Assembly (NCBI GenBank): GCA_021785795.1
Contig: JAJYEK010000008.1
Coordinates: 1 to 58,667, forward strand
DNA from: Pseudomonadota bacterium
Lineage (GTDB): Bacteria; Pseudomonadota; Gammaproteobacteria; Acidiferrobacterales; UBA6901
Length of the DNA stretch: 58,667 nucleotides
Direction of reading: 5' to 3'
A model generated the notes under the pieces. The model worked only from the letters and a program-made list of their open reading frames with translations. It made no database searches and was not told where the DNA came from. The position numbers and the translations under genes are program-made. This document shows, one piece after another, positions 45,217 to 53,908 of this stretch; the first letter of the stretch is position 1; each line of letters starts with the position of its first letter.

Positions 45217-46446
45217 GTGCACTACCGGACCATCAGCGAACAGGCGGACCGCGCAGCCCGTTGGCTCGCAGTCGCCCTCGGATTTGCCATCCCCATATCA
45301 ACGGCCATGGACGGAGTGCTGCTGGTTCTGATCCTGGCGCTGTGGCTGGCTGGCGCCGGATTCCGCGAGAAATTCGCCAGCATCCGCCACCACCCGGTTG
45401 CGCTCGCCGTCCTGGCGCTGTTCGCCATGATTGCGGTCGGCGGGCTGTATGGCAGCGGCCCGATGTCCGAAACGATCAACTACGGCGGCAAATACATTGA
45501 CCTCCTCTTCCTGGTGCTGCTGATCCCGCTGTTCGGCGACCTTCGCATCCGGCGTTACGGACTCAATGCCTTCATTGCGGCGATGTTGCTCACCCTGGCG
45601 CTGTCCTACCTGCTGGCGCTGCGGCTGCTGCCCCCCAGCAGCTGGATCTGGGGCAAACCAACTGACGCGGCCATATTCAAGGATCACATCACACAGAACA
45701 TTCTCATGGCCTACCTTGCCTACCTGTGCGCGATACGCGCGCGGTCGGCTGCGACCCGGGGCGCGCGCAATACCTGGATAATACTGGCGGTGCTGGCGGT
45801 CTATGACGTGCTTTTTCTGGTCCAGGGACGCAGCGGCTATCTGGCACTTGGGGTGCTGGTGCTGTACTTCGCCTACGATTGGACCGGCTGGCGCGGCCTG
45901 GCCATCGCCGCAGTGTCCACATTGATGATCGGCGGCATCGGTTATCTTGCCTCGGCCACGCTCCACCGCCGCGTGGACGGGGTGATTCGGCACGTACGCG
46001 GCTGGCGCCACGGCCACGATCTGCATACCTCCATCGGACTGCGGATGAGCTTCCTGCCCAACAGCCTCGCGATCATCCGCCGGCATCCGGTGTTTGGTGT
46101 CGGCACCGGAGGGTTCGTTCAGGCCTATGCGCGTCAGATCCGCGGCACCGACTCGCCGATGACGGATAACCCGCACAACCAGTACCTGCTGATCATGATC
46201 GAACTGGGCGTGGTGGGCCTGGTGCTGCTGCTGAACCTGTTCTACGCCCAGTGGCGCGCTGCCGCGGACTTGACACCCGACGACCGCCGCCTCGCGCGCG
46301 CGCTGGTCCTCACCTTCGCCAGCGGCTGCCTCGTCAATTCCCTGTTGATCGATAACACTGAGCGGCTGTTTTACATGTGGCTGGGCGCCTTGCTGTACGC
46401 CGGCTGGAAAGCGCGCCCGCAACCGCCGCACTCCGGGGCTGCGTGA
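45217..46446 (+). CDS. O-antigen ligase-like membrane protein
   Basis: A roughly 409-residue membrane protein with about ten helices and a large periplasmic loop, of the WaaL/Wzy family. The typical block is HPVFGVGTGGFVQAYAR near residue 290, followed by DNPHNQYLLIMIELGVVGLV with the conserved His. It attaches polysaccharide to lipid A-core in the periplasm. The start is uncertain; the GTG at 45217 gives a sensible N-terminus just before the first helix. It overlaps the next gene by four bases. Confidence 0.85.
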   Translation: MHYRTISEQADRAARWLAVALGFAIPISTAMDGVLLVLILALWLAGAGFREKFASIRHHPVALAVLALFAMIAVGGLYGSGPMSETINYGGKYIDLLFLVLLIPLFGDLRIRRYGLNAFIAAMLLTLALSYLLALRLLPPSSWIWGKPTDAAIFKDHITQNILMAYLAYLCAIRARSAATRGARNTWIILAVLAVYDVLFLVQGRSGYLALGVLVLYFAYDWTGWRGLAIAAVSTLMIGGIGYLASATLHRRVDGVIRHVRGWRHGHDLHTSIGLRMSFLPNSLAIIRRHPVFGVGTGGFVQAYARQIRGTDSPMTDNPHNQYLLIMIELGVVGLVLLLNLFYAQWRAAADLTPDDRRLARALVLTFASGCLVNSLLIDNTERLFYMWLGALLYAGWKARPQPPHSGAA

Positions 46447-47198
46447 GTCTATCGGTCATTATCATCACCCGGGATGAATCGGCGGTAATCCGCCGCTGCC
46501 TGCAGTCGGTCGCCTGGGCCGACGAAATAATCGTGGTCGACTCCGGCAGCAGCGACGACACGGTTGCCATCTGCCGCGAATTTACCGCGCACGTCCATGT
46601 TGCCGACTGGCCCGGTTTCGGCCAGCAGAAAAATCGCGCTCTCGGACATGCCGGCGGCGACTGGGTGCTGTCGATCGACGCTGACGAGTACCTCACTCCG
46701 GCCCTGCGCGTCGAGATCGAACGCACCCTTGCCGACGCGACAGCATGCGCGGCCTACCGGCTGCCGCGGCGATCAAGCTACTGCGGCCGCTTTCTGCGCC
46801 ATGGCGGCTGGTGGCCAGACTACGTGGTGCGTCTGTTCCGGCGCGGGCAGGCGCACTTCAGTGACGACCCTGTGCACGAGCGCCTGCTGGTCGAGGGAAA
46901 CACGGGCACCCTGAAGGAACCGCTCCTGCACGAAGCGTTTCACAACCTCGAGGAGGTGCTGGACAAGATCGACCGCTACTCCACCGCCAGCGCCGCCATG
47001 CTGCGCGCGCGCGGCCATAAGGGCTCGCTGGGCCGCGCCATCGGCCACGGCATCTGGGCATTCGTGCGCACCTACGTGCTGCGCGCCGGCTTCCTCGACG
47101 GCCGCGAAGGCTTCATGCTGGCGGTTTCCAATGCCGAAGGCACGTACTACCGCTACCTTAAGCTCATGCTGCTCGAGCGGAGAGGACCGCAACAGTGA
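46443..47198 (+). CDS. Family 2 glycosyltransferase, WaaE/KdtX-like
   Basis: A 251-residue cytoplasmic GT-A glycosyltransferase. N-terminal LSVIIITRDESAVIRRCLQS, then IIVVDSGSSDDT, DWVLSIDADEYLTP with the DxD metal site, and YRLPRRSSYCGRFLRHGGWWPDYVVRLFRR, a block typical of WaaE-type enzymes that add glucose to the inner core. GTG start overlaps the ligase stop. Second gene of the LPS cluster. Confidence 0.88.
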   Translation: MSLSVIIITRDESAVIRRCLQSVAWADEIIVVDSGSSDDTVAICREFTAHVHVADWPGFGQQKNRALGHAGGDWVLSIDADEYLTPALRVEIERTLADATACAAYRLPRRSSYCGRFLRHGGWWPDYVVRLFRRGQAHFSDDPVHERLLVEGNTGTLKEPLLHEAFHNLEEVLDKIDRYSTASAAMLRARGHKGSLGRAIGHGIWAFVRTYVLRAGFLDGREGFMLAVSNAEGTYYRYLKLMLLERRGPQQ

Positions 47199-48046
47199 TG
47201 CGCATCGCGGTCATCGTCACCACCTATAACCGCCCCGACGCGCTATCGGCCGTTCTTGAAGGCTACCTGGCCCAGAGCGACCGGAATTTCGAGCTTATCG
47301 TGGCCGACGATGGCTCGACCGAGGACACCGCCCGCGTCATCCGAACCTACCAAGAGCGCTCGCCTTTCGCCATCGTCCATGCCTGGCAGGAAGACCGGGG
47401 GTTCCGCGCCGCCGCCGCACGCAATCTCGCCCTGTCCCGGACCCGCGCCGACTACGTCATTTTCACCGACGGAGACTGCATTCCGCTGCCCGATTTTGTC
47501 GCTGCACACCGGCGCCTCGCCGAAACCGGCTGGTTTCTGTCCGGGAACCGAGTGCTGCTGAGCGAGGCATTCACGCGCCGGGTGCTGCACGAGCATCTGC
47601 CGGTCCAGAGCTGGACGCTCGGTCAGTGGCTGCACGCGCGAGTCCGCCACGATATCAACCGGCTGCTGCCCCTCCTGCGTCTGCCCGCCTGGCACCGGCT
47701 GCGCAGGCTGCGACCTCAGGCCTGGCGCAGTGCACGGACCTGCAATCTGGCTGCGTGGCGCACCGATCTCGTGCGCATCAACGGATTCGACGAGGCCTAC
47801 GCCGGCTGGGGCATGGAAGACTCGGATCTTGCGGTCCGGCTGCTGCGCTGCGGAGTCCACCACAAGAGCGCGCGCTACGCCGCGCCGCTGCTGCACTTGT
47901 GGCATAACGAGAGTGATCGTGGCGCCCTTTCCGGCAACCGTCAGAGGCTCGATGCGGTGCTGTCGACGGACTCGGTACGCGCACCGCGCGGCCTGGACCA
48001 GTATGCGGGGGATGCCGCGGCGCATCATTGCCGCAGCGATGCCTGA
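47195..48046 (+). CDS. Family 2 glycosyltransferase with galactosyltransferase-like C-terminus
   Basis: A 283-residue GT-A enzyme. VIVTTYNRPDALSAVLEGYL at the start, VADDGSTEDTA, IFTDGDCIP with the DxD site, and GFDEAYAGWGMEDSDLAVRLLR, the C-terminal acceptor block of the Glyco_tranf_2_7C type. Start at GTG 47195 or the ATG three bases later; both overlap the preceding gene. Likely adds a core sugar. Confidence 0.88.
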   Translation: MMRIAVIVTTYNRPDALSAVLEGYLAQSDRNFELIVADDGSTEDTARVIRTYQERSPFAIVHAWQEDRGFRAAAARNLALSRTRADYVIFTDGDCIPLPDFVAAHRRLAETGWFLSGNRVLLSEAFTRRVLHEHLPVQSWTLGQWLHARVRHDINRLLPLLRLPAWHRLRRLRPQAWRSARTCNLAAWRTDLVRINGFDEAYAGWGMEDSDLAVRLLRCGVHHKSARYAAPLLHLWHNESDRGALSGNRQRLDAVLSTDSVRAPRGLDQYAGDAAAHHCRSDA

Positions 48047-48150
48047 AGCGCTGCCTGCATGCCCAACCCACCCGGTCTGGAGTGTCCGCCGCGGCGCGTG
48101 TACACTCGCGCGCATCATCGCGGATCTCGACCGCGTCCGAGCCTGATGCC

Positions 48151-48930
48151 GTGGAATCGATATCCGTGACTCACCGCATGGTCCTGCGCGAGGCGCTCGC
48201 GCTGGCCCGCAGCGGACGATTGTACGAACGTGCAGACGCCGAACTTGAAGATCAATTCCGCGGCAGCATCGACCGCTTCAGCCTGATCGCTGCGGCCATG
48301 GCAGGGCGGGCGCGCGTGCTCGACATCGGTTCCGGACGGGGCTTGCTGCTGGCACTGCTGACGCTGCGCGGCCACGAGTGCCATGCTGTCGACTACCGTG
48401 ACCGGCGCGAGCAATTCCCGGCGCCAGCGCGTACCGTCGCATTCCGCCAGTGCAACGTCGAGATCGAGCCGCTGCCCTATCCCGATGCGTATTTCGACGG
48501 CATCACGTGCTGCCAGGTGCTCGAACATTTTTCACACTCGCACCTTCCGGCCGTGCGCGAGATGCGCCGCGTACTCAAACCGGGCGGCATGTTGGAGATC
48601 GACGTTCCCAACGTGGCCTGCTGGCGCAATCGCTGGCGCCTGCTGCGCGGCAAGAACATCACATGGGACTACCGGGAGCATTACCTGCATGCTACACCCG
48701 TCCTGGAGCACGGACACTCCTTTTATCCGGTGCGGCACAACCGCGAATTCACCCGCGATGAACTCCTGCTTCTGCTGCGCGAAGCGGGTTTCACTTCTCC
48801 GCGGGTGGAATTCCTGAAGTCACGGCGCATGCGGCCGGGCGCTGCCCGCATCCTGTCCCTCGGAAGCGGCTTGCGCGATGTGGTGCCGGGCCTGCGCAAG
48901 TCGCTGGTCGCCTTTGCCGTCAGGGACTGA
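48151..48930 (+). CDS. SAM-dependent methyltransferase
   Basis: A protein of about 259 residues with a class I methyltransferase fold: VLDIGSGRGLLLALLTLRGHE for SAM binding, YFDGITCCQVLEHF and VREMRRVLKPGGMLEIDVPN. The C-terminus (YPVRHNREFTRDELLLLL) is as in methyltransferases of sugar or polysaccharide clusters. Starts considered: GTG at 48151 and ATG at 48178; the first is used. Probably modifies a core or O-chain sugar. Confidence 0.85.
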   Translation: MESISVTHRMVLREALALARSGRLYERADAELEDQFRGSIDRFSLIAAAMAGRARVLDIGSGRGLLLALLTLRGHECHAVDYRDRREQFPAPARTVAFRQCNVEIEPLPYPDAYFDGITCCQVLEHFSHSHLPAVREMRRVLKPGGMLEIDVPNVACWRNRWRLLRGKNITWDYREHYLHATPVLEHGHSFYPVRHNREFTRDELLLLLREAGFTSPRVEFLKSRRMRPGAARILSLGSGLRDVVPGLRKSLVAFAVRD

Positions 48931-48975
48931 AAGATCCGCAGCCGTTCGGGCCGGGGCCGGGACCGGACCCATGGC

Positions 48976-50166
48976 ATGGGCACATTGATGACAGGTTTCC
49001 GAAAGCACGACGACCGCCCGCCCACCGGACCCGGCGTCCGCCCCCAATCGCTGGCGGACAGCGCTCCGGTGACAGCGTTGCGCGCCGAAAGCATTCTTGT
49101 CATCGCCACCCGCCGGATCGGTGACGTGCTGCTGACGACGCCGCTGCTGCGGTCGCTGCGCCAGGGCTACCCGCACGCGCGCCTCGACGTGCTGATCCAC
49201 GAATCCTCCACCGGAATACTCGCAGGCAACCCCGATGTCGACGGCATCGTTGCCGTGCCCGAGCACCCGGACCTGGGGCAGTATCGCAGACTGATCGGAA
49301 CGCTGCTGCGCCGCTACGACCTTGCGGTCTCGACCCAGACCGGGGACCGCCCGATCGGCTATGCGCTGCTGGCAGGCCGCGTACGCATCGGACCGGTGCC
49401 GCCGGCCGGCAGCCGCGGAGCCTGGAAGCGGCACCTGCTGCGCGCCGCGACGCCGTTCGATGACCGGAACACCCACACTGTGGTGCAAAACCTGCGACTT
49501 GCCGATCTGCTTGGAATCGCGCGGTCCTACACGATCGTCCCCCCGGGCGGCGCCGACGAGGAAGCGCTCGGCCGCACGGTCCCCTTCGCGTGGCGCGAAG
49601 AACCATATGCCGTGCTGCATCCGGCGCCCATGTTCCATTACAAGCGCTGGCACTCCGCAGGTTGGCGCAACCTCATCGCCCATCTGACCGCGACCGGACT
49701 CAAAGTGGTCATCACAGGGGGGCCGGGGCCGGCAGAGTCGGCGTATATCGCTGAGACCCTGGGTGAGCGGCGGGACGGCGTGACTGATCTGGCCGGACGG
49801 CTGACCCTCGCCGGACTGGCGACGCTGTTGCGCCGCGCCGCCCTGTACGTCGGACCGGACACCGCGATAACCCATCTTGCCGCCGCTGCCGGCACACCCA
49901 CCGTCGCGCTCTACGGTCCGACCAATCCGCTCAAGTGGGGTCCCTGGCCTGCGGGCTACGCTGAAGATCGCAGCCCCTACTGCCGCGTCGGTCCGCTGCA
50001 GCACGTCAACAACGTGATCCTGCTCCAGGGGCTCGGGGACTGCGTACCCTGCCACCATGAGGGCTGTGACCGGCATCTCGAGAGTCGCGCCCGCTGCCTG
50101 GATGAAATGCCGGCGAGCCGCGTCATCGACGCCTGCGCCCGGATACTGACGCACCGCAACAGGTGA
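48976..50166 (+). CDS. Family 9 glycosyltransferase (heptosyltransferase-like)
   Basis: A 396-residue GT-B enzyme. IATRRIGDVLLTTPLLRSLRQGYP marks the acceptor domain, and the ADP-heptose site is in YVGPDTAITHLAAAAGTPTVALYGPTNP with the usual DT..TH. The C-terminus is Cys-rich (CVPCHHEGC). It transfers heptose or a similar sugar to LPS core. The first 35 residues are unusual and the start may lie later, e.g. at 48988. Confidence 0.88.
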   Translation: MGTLMTGFRKHDDRPPTGPGVRPQSLADSAPVTALRAESILVIATRRIGDVLLTTPLLRSLRQGYPHARLDVLIHESSTGILAGNPDVDGIVAVPEHPDLGQYRRLIGTLLRRYDLAVSTQTGDRPIGYALLAGRVRIGPVPPAGSRGAWKRHLLRAATPFDDRNTHTVVQNLRLADLLGIARSYTIVPPGGADEEALGRTVPFAWREEPYAVLHPAPMFHYKRWHSAGWRNLIAHLTATGLKVVITGGPGPAESAYIAETLGERRDGVTDLAGRLTLAGLATLLRRAALYVGPDTAITHLAAAAGTPTVALYGPTNPLKWGPWPAGYAEDRSPYCRVGPLQHVNNVILLQGLGDCVPCHHEGCDRHLESRARCLDEMPASRVIDACARILTHRNR

Positions 50167-50280
50167 TGCGCTGCGGCTCCCTACCCCCGCCACCGCGGCG
50201 CTAGTCGCCGGAGGACGGTCGCGCCTATACTAATATCCGTAGCGGCCGATCCGGTACCGCGGCCAGGGCCGAATGCAACC

Positions 50281-51321
50281 ATGTGGAACCTCGGTAACCT
50301 CATCAACACGGTTCAGCACAACTGCCACATCTCCGACGCACAGCACGCCGGCGACACCACGCTGTGCATCTACCTGCTGAGAATGCGCGAATTCTACCGC
50401 TGGGAGCACGACATTCCCCTCGCAGGTCCTTTGCCCAGCGATCAAGTCGGCGCCTGGCTGGAAGAGCGCGAACGCATGTGGGACGGTCTGGCGTCGAGCC
50501 CTTTCGAGGCTCTTCCGCTCGCCTCCGTGCTGGCGGACCCTTTCGATTCCGCCACTGTTAACCGCGAAATCGTGCCGCACGGCTACATCTACAGTGCCGG
50601 CTACGGACGGTTCAACAAACCCCATTTCTTTCTTGGTGCGCTTGATCGCGCCGAATCGCGGTCCGGCTTTTCGGTCTATATTTCGTCCTGCGAATACGCG
50701 CGCGACCTGGTGGCCCCGCCCGCCATGCTCCTCGATCGCGACATCTTCGTATGCCGTGAATCAGTGCGCCGGTTCCTGTGGGAAAAGATCGAGGAATGGC
50801 GCTGGAACCGCCGCAACGAAGCCATGGCCCGGGCGCTGGCCGATTCCGGTTTCGACGATGACCCGCCGGGGGGGCTCGATGACATGACCGAAGCTGTAAC
50901 CGAGTCCATGATCCTCCACGAGCTCGGCGAGGGTACGGCCGGCGCGCTGCTTGGGGAGGACTGGAACGCGATGCTGCTCGCGCTCTCACGCTCGAAGGCC
51001 GAGAACATGGCACGCGCCGTGCGCGACCTGCTCGCCGACTGCGTCTCGACCCTGCCCGTTCTGCTGGAGGAGGACAACGCCGCCGCACTCCACTTCTATT
51101 TCGCCACTTTCTCGGGCATGCGCAGGCATCTGTATCCCGATGTACTGGCAGCCTACCGCCTGTGGGCAGACAACCATGACCCGCAGCCGCTGCGCCACGC
51201 CATCGCGCAAGGCAGCGACCGCTGGCTTGCTGCGGGCCGGTCGCTGCTCGATCTGTATCACCGCACCGGATCGCTTGCCGGCGAAGCGGTCGAGCAGCTG
51301 TTGGAAACGACCCCGCTCTGA
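50281..51321 (+). CDS. Conserved protein of unknown function (346 aa)
   Basis: A 346-residue soluble protein with a very distinctive start, MWNLGNLINTVQHNCHISDA followed by QHAGDTTLCIYLLRMREFYR. A cytoplasmic, helix-rich protein; two conserved-looking Cys (15 and 28) near the N-terminus. I believe this is an uncharacterised family (possibly the one called Sfum_1244) found in sulfur and anaerobic bacteria, but cannot verify it. The next gene, also unknown, follows after 106 bases. Confidence 0.78.
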   Translation: MWNLGNLINTVQHNCHISDAQHAGDTTLCIYLLRMREFYRWEHDIPLAGPLPSDQVGAWLEERERMWDGLASSPFEALPLASVLADPFDSATVNREIVPHGYIYSAGYGRFNKPHFFLGALDRAESRSGFSVYISSCEYARDLVAPPAMLLDRDIFVCRESVRRFLWEKIEEWRWNRRNEAMARALADSGFDDDPPGGLDDMTEAVTESMILHELGEGTAGALLGEDWNAMLLALSRSKAENMARAVRDLLADCVSTLPVLLEEDNAAALHFYFATFSGMRRHLYPDVLAAYRLWADNHDPQPLRHAIAQGSDRWLAAGRSLLDLYHRTGSLAGEAVEQLLETTPL

Positions 51322-51427
51322 GACCCCGGCCAGCCAGTCTTCCCGGCAACGCCCTCTCCTGTTAATGTGGCAGCCGCCGGCTGGTGGATGAAGGCACGCA
51401 GCACCGGCATCAACCTTGAGGTTCGGC

Positions 51428-52009
51428 ATGAAGCTCACAGTCATCATCGACGACCGGGCGCGGGATATCGACGTCCCGCAGGACCTGCTGGCGCAGGCCG
51501 GCGAGTTCTTCGAGCAGATGGACCGGGACATGGATCGCGGCTGGCGCATGGGCCCGGAATTCATCGAACACCCCGACCGGATCCAGCGCTGCCAGATCGC
51601 CGCCGACAAGCTGCTCGGCACGCTCAGCAGCGGCAACAGCCGCCTCATGATGCTCATGGCGGGCTATATCCTCAGCCGCAGCTCGGGGATCACCGGCGTG
51701 CGCATCGACACCGGGGGCGACCCGCTCGCCACCGAACTCATTGTCGAAGCCGGCGCCGCCGACGGACCTGCGTCCTCCCAGGATATCGGCCCTGCGACCG
51801 GCTTCAGCCGGACGGAAGCCGCGACCCGGGCTGACAAGGAGGTAACGCAGGTATACCGGGTCGGGCAGGCGTACCGGTTCGCGACGCGTGATCCCGCAAC
51901 CGGCCGGTGGATCGAGTCACCGCTCATGTCGAGCGCCGAAGACGCCCAACAGCAGCGCATCGAGGCCGTCGACCAGCGCTTCGAGCAGCTTCTGGGTTCC
52001 AGCCGCTAA
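51428..52009 (+). CDS. Hypothetical protein (193 aa)
   Basis: A 193-residue soluble protein starting MKLTVIIDDRARDIDVPQDL. The N-terminal half contains PEFIEHPDRIQRCQIAADKL and a helical LMMLMAGYILSRS stretch; the second half is low-complexity and polar, then VTQVYRVGQAYRFATRDPATGRW. I do not recognise a family. It lies directly after the 346-residue unknown and is likely cotranscribed, so the two may work together. Start 51428 chosen over an upstream frame because AGGTTC..G spacing is better. Confidence 0.7.
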   Translation: MKLTVIIDDRARDIDVPQDLLAQAGEFFEQMDRDMDRGWRMGPEFIEHPDRIQRCQIAADKLLGTLSSGNSRLMMLMAGYILSRSSGITGVRIDTGGDPLATELIVEAGAADGPASSQDIGPATGFSRTEAATRADKEVTQVYRVGQAYRFATRDPATGRWIESPLMSSAEDAQQQRIEAVDQRFEQLLGSSR

Positions 52010-52092
52010 GCGCCATGTCCCGCTCGGACCGGCCATTTGGCGGTCACCTGCTGCTGCAGGAATAATTTCATCCGCTCCGGTTTCCGCTCTCC

Positions 52093-52665
52093 ATGATCGA
52101 GGTCAAGCCACAGAGTTTCATCTACGAGATCCGCAAAGCTCTGCCGGGAGACGTTTGCCGGGAGATGATCCGGCGGTTCGAGGCCCGGCCCGACCAGCAG
52201 TACATCGGACGCATCGGCCAGGGCGCCGATCTCGAGCAATCGATCAAGAAGTCCACGGACCTGCGCGTCAGCGGCCGTGCGGACTGGAAGGACATCGACG
52301 GCATACTGGTCCGATCGCTGATGCAGCATGTCCGGATCCTGGCGGAGCGGTTTCCCTTTTTCGCAGCCAACGCCTTCAAGGACATGGGATATAATCTGCA
52401 GCGCACCCTGCCTGGAGAGTACTACCACTGGCATGTGGACGGCGGCCCGGGCGAATTCAGCCAGCGCCAGCTGGTCGCGATCTGGTACCTCAATGACGTT
52501 CCCGGTCCCGGCGGCGAAACCGAGTTTCTTTCCCAGGATGTGCGGATCAGGCCCGAGGAAGGCAAGCTGCTGCTGTTCCCGCCGTTCTGGACCCATGGTC
52601 ATCGCGGCGTCACCCTGCAGCAGGGAGTCAAGTATATCGCGACGACCTGGGTCTGCTTTGCCTGA
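52093..52665 (+). CDS. 2OG-Fe(II) oxygenase
   Basis: A 190-residue prolyl 4-hydroxylase-like dioxygenase. Iron ligands are in YYHWHVDGG (H-x-D) near residue 114 and FWTHGHRGVTLQQGVKYIAT (distal His and 2OG-binding Lys/Arg). Short and complete for this subfamily, cytoplasmic. The substrate is unknown. It is one of three Fe/2OG enzymes in the window. Confidence 0.88.
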   Translation: MIEVKPQSFIYEIRKALPGDVCREMIRRFEARPDQQYIGRIGQGADLEQSIKKSTDLRVSGRADWKDIDGILVRSLMQHVRILAERFPFFAANAFKDMGYNLQRTLPGEYYHWHVDGGPGEFSQRQLVAIWYLNDVPGPGGETEFLSQDVRIRPEEGKLLLFPPFWTHGHRGVTLQQGVKYIATTWVCFA

Positions 52666-52686
52666 ACTGGCCGGCTTCCACGCTTC

Positions 52687-53409
52687 ATGGTCCCGACCCC
52701 CCCTCCCTTCATCCTCACGGCGGTGTGCGCGCTCACCTATTCCTTCGAGATCGTCTTCGGGCTCGCCGGAACGATCCTGATGCTTGCCGTCCTGACCCTG
52801 TTCTACGACGCCAAAGCACTGGTCATTTACTCGGTTCTGCCGCAGATCCTGGTGGGCACAATCGGCCTTGCGCGCTCACCACGTACGGTGCGCGCCGGAT
52901 TCCTCGGCGGTATGCTGGCATTCGCCACGCTCGGCGGTGGCGCCGGGTTCTTTCTCTTCTACCATGTCTCAGGGAACGTCTTCCGCGTCCTTCTGGCCAC
53001 GCTGATCACCCTTGCGGGACTGCATCTTCTGGTCGGCCCCCGACACCTGCGCCTGCATGCGGCCGGAGGCCGGGTGCTCGACACGCTCGCCGGGCTGTCC
53101 CAGGCGTTGTTCGGCATCAGCGGCCCGATCGCGATGACCAGGCTGCTCGCCACGTTCAGCGACAAGACCACGGTGCGCAACTATGCGCTGGCGTTTTTCC
53201 TGGCCCTGAACGTGCTGCGTGCGACCGGCTACCTTTTTGCGCACACCATCACCCCCGGAATCGGCCGCCTGATGCTGGATTCCGGACCTTTTCTGGCGGT
53301 GACGCTGTGGTTCAGCAACCACCTCCATTTCCGCGTCAACGAGACCATGTTTCGCCGCGTGGTGGCATGGATCATTTTTGCCAGTGGGCTGTCGATGTTC
53401 TTGCGCTGA
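52687..53409 (+). CDS. TauE/SafE-like permease
   Basis: A 240-residue membrane protein with seven or eight helices. It is a shorter TauE/SafE relative: FEIVFGLAGTILMLAVL and LAGLSQALFGISGPIAM are the paired signature regions. It may export a sulfur or carboxylate anion. Gap of 21 bases after the oxygenase gene, so cotranscription is likely. Confidence 0.78.
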   Translation: MVPTPPPFILTAVCALTYSFEIVFGLAGTILMLAVLTLFYDAKALVIYSVLPQILVGTIGLARSPRTVRAGFLGGMLAFATLGGGAGFFLFYHVSGNVFRVLLATLITLAGLHLLVGPRHLRLHAAGGRVLDTLAGLSQALFGISGPIAMTRLLATFSDKTTVRNYALAFFLALNVLRATGYLFAHTITPGIGRLMLDSGPFLAVTLWFSNHLHFRVNETMFRRVVAWIIFASGLSMFLR

Positions 53410-53432
53410 CGCGCCCCCGCCGCCCGGATGTC

Positions 53433-53460
53433 TTGGTTGAGCCGCTTCCCGATGTATAAT
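53433..53460 (+). promoter_or_regulatory. Sigma-70 promoter of the Rieske gene
   Basis: TTGGTT (53433-53438) and a perfect TATAAT (53455-53460) are 16 bases apart. Transcription would start near 53467, leaving a leader of about 23 bases before the Rieske gene. The word TATAATCCGGGC occurs again at 53862. Confidence 0.6.
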
Positions 53461-53489
53461 CCGGGCGCTTCCACAATCGCCCAACACCC

Positions 53490-53804
53490 ATGACAACCAT
53501 GTTCATCAAGGTGGCATCGGCACGTGCCATCCGGCCGGGAACCATGCAACGCGTACTGATCGACGGCAGCCGCATTCTTATCGCCAATGTCGACGGTCGC
53601 TACTTTGCGGTGGATGACACCTGCACCCACGAGGATGCCTCGCTGTCGACAGGATCGCTGCGGGGGGAGTTCGTCAAATGTCCGCTGCACGGCAGCCGCT
53701 TCTGCGTACGCACCGGCGAGGCGCTGGAGGAGCCGGCGCAGGAGAACCTGCGCACCTACGCTGTACGCGTGGAGGGAGACGACATCCTGGTTGCTGTCGC
53801 CTGA
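53490..53804 (+). CDS. Rieske [2Fe-2S] ferredoxin
   Basis: A 104-residue soluble Rieske protein of the NirD/ring-hydroxylating type. Cluster ligands are CTHEDASL and CPLHGSRF (Cys-x-His each). It carries electrons to an unknown partner. It has its own promoter; the gap to the next gene is about 100 bases. Confidence 0.93.
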   Translation: MTTMFIKVASARAIRPGTMQRVLIDGSRILIANVDGRYFAVDDTCTHEDASLSTGSLRGEFVKCPLHGSRFCVRTGEALEEPAQENLRTYAVRVEGDDILVAVA

Positions 53805-53861
53805 CTCGCGTCCCGGGACGACCGGCGGACAGCAGCCTGTTTAGCAGGGGGTTAGTGGCTG

Positions 53862-53867
53862 TATAAT
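53862..53867 (+). promoter_or_regulatory. Candidate -10 box before TrpD-like gene
   Basis: TATAAT followed by CCGGGC, as in the Rieske promoter. The -35 is weak. It would start transcription about 35 bases before the TrpD-like gene at 53909. Confidence 0.45.
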
Positions 53868-53908
53868 CCGGGCATCCCCGACCGCGATCACGCCTAGGAG
53901 CCTTTCTG

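Noticed and set aside
44528..45331. 267-codon plus frame over the phosphoesterase relic
   Set aside because: Antisense to a recognisable remnant and partly overlaps the ligase 5' end; no similarity.
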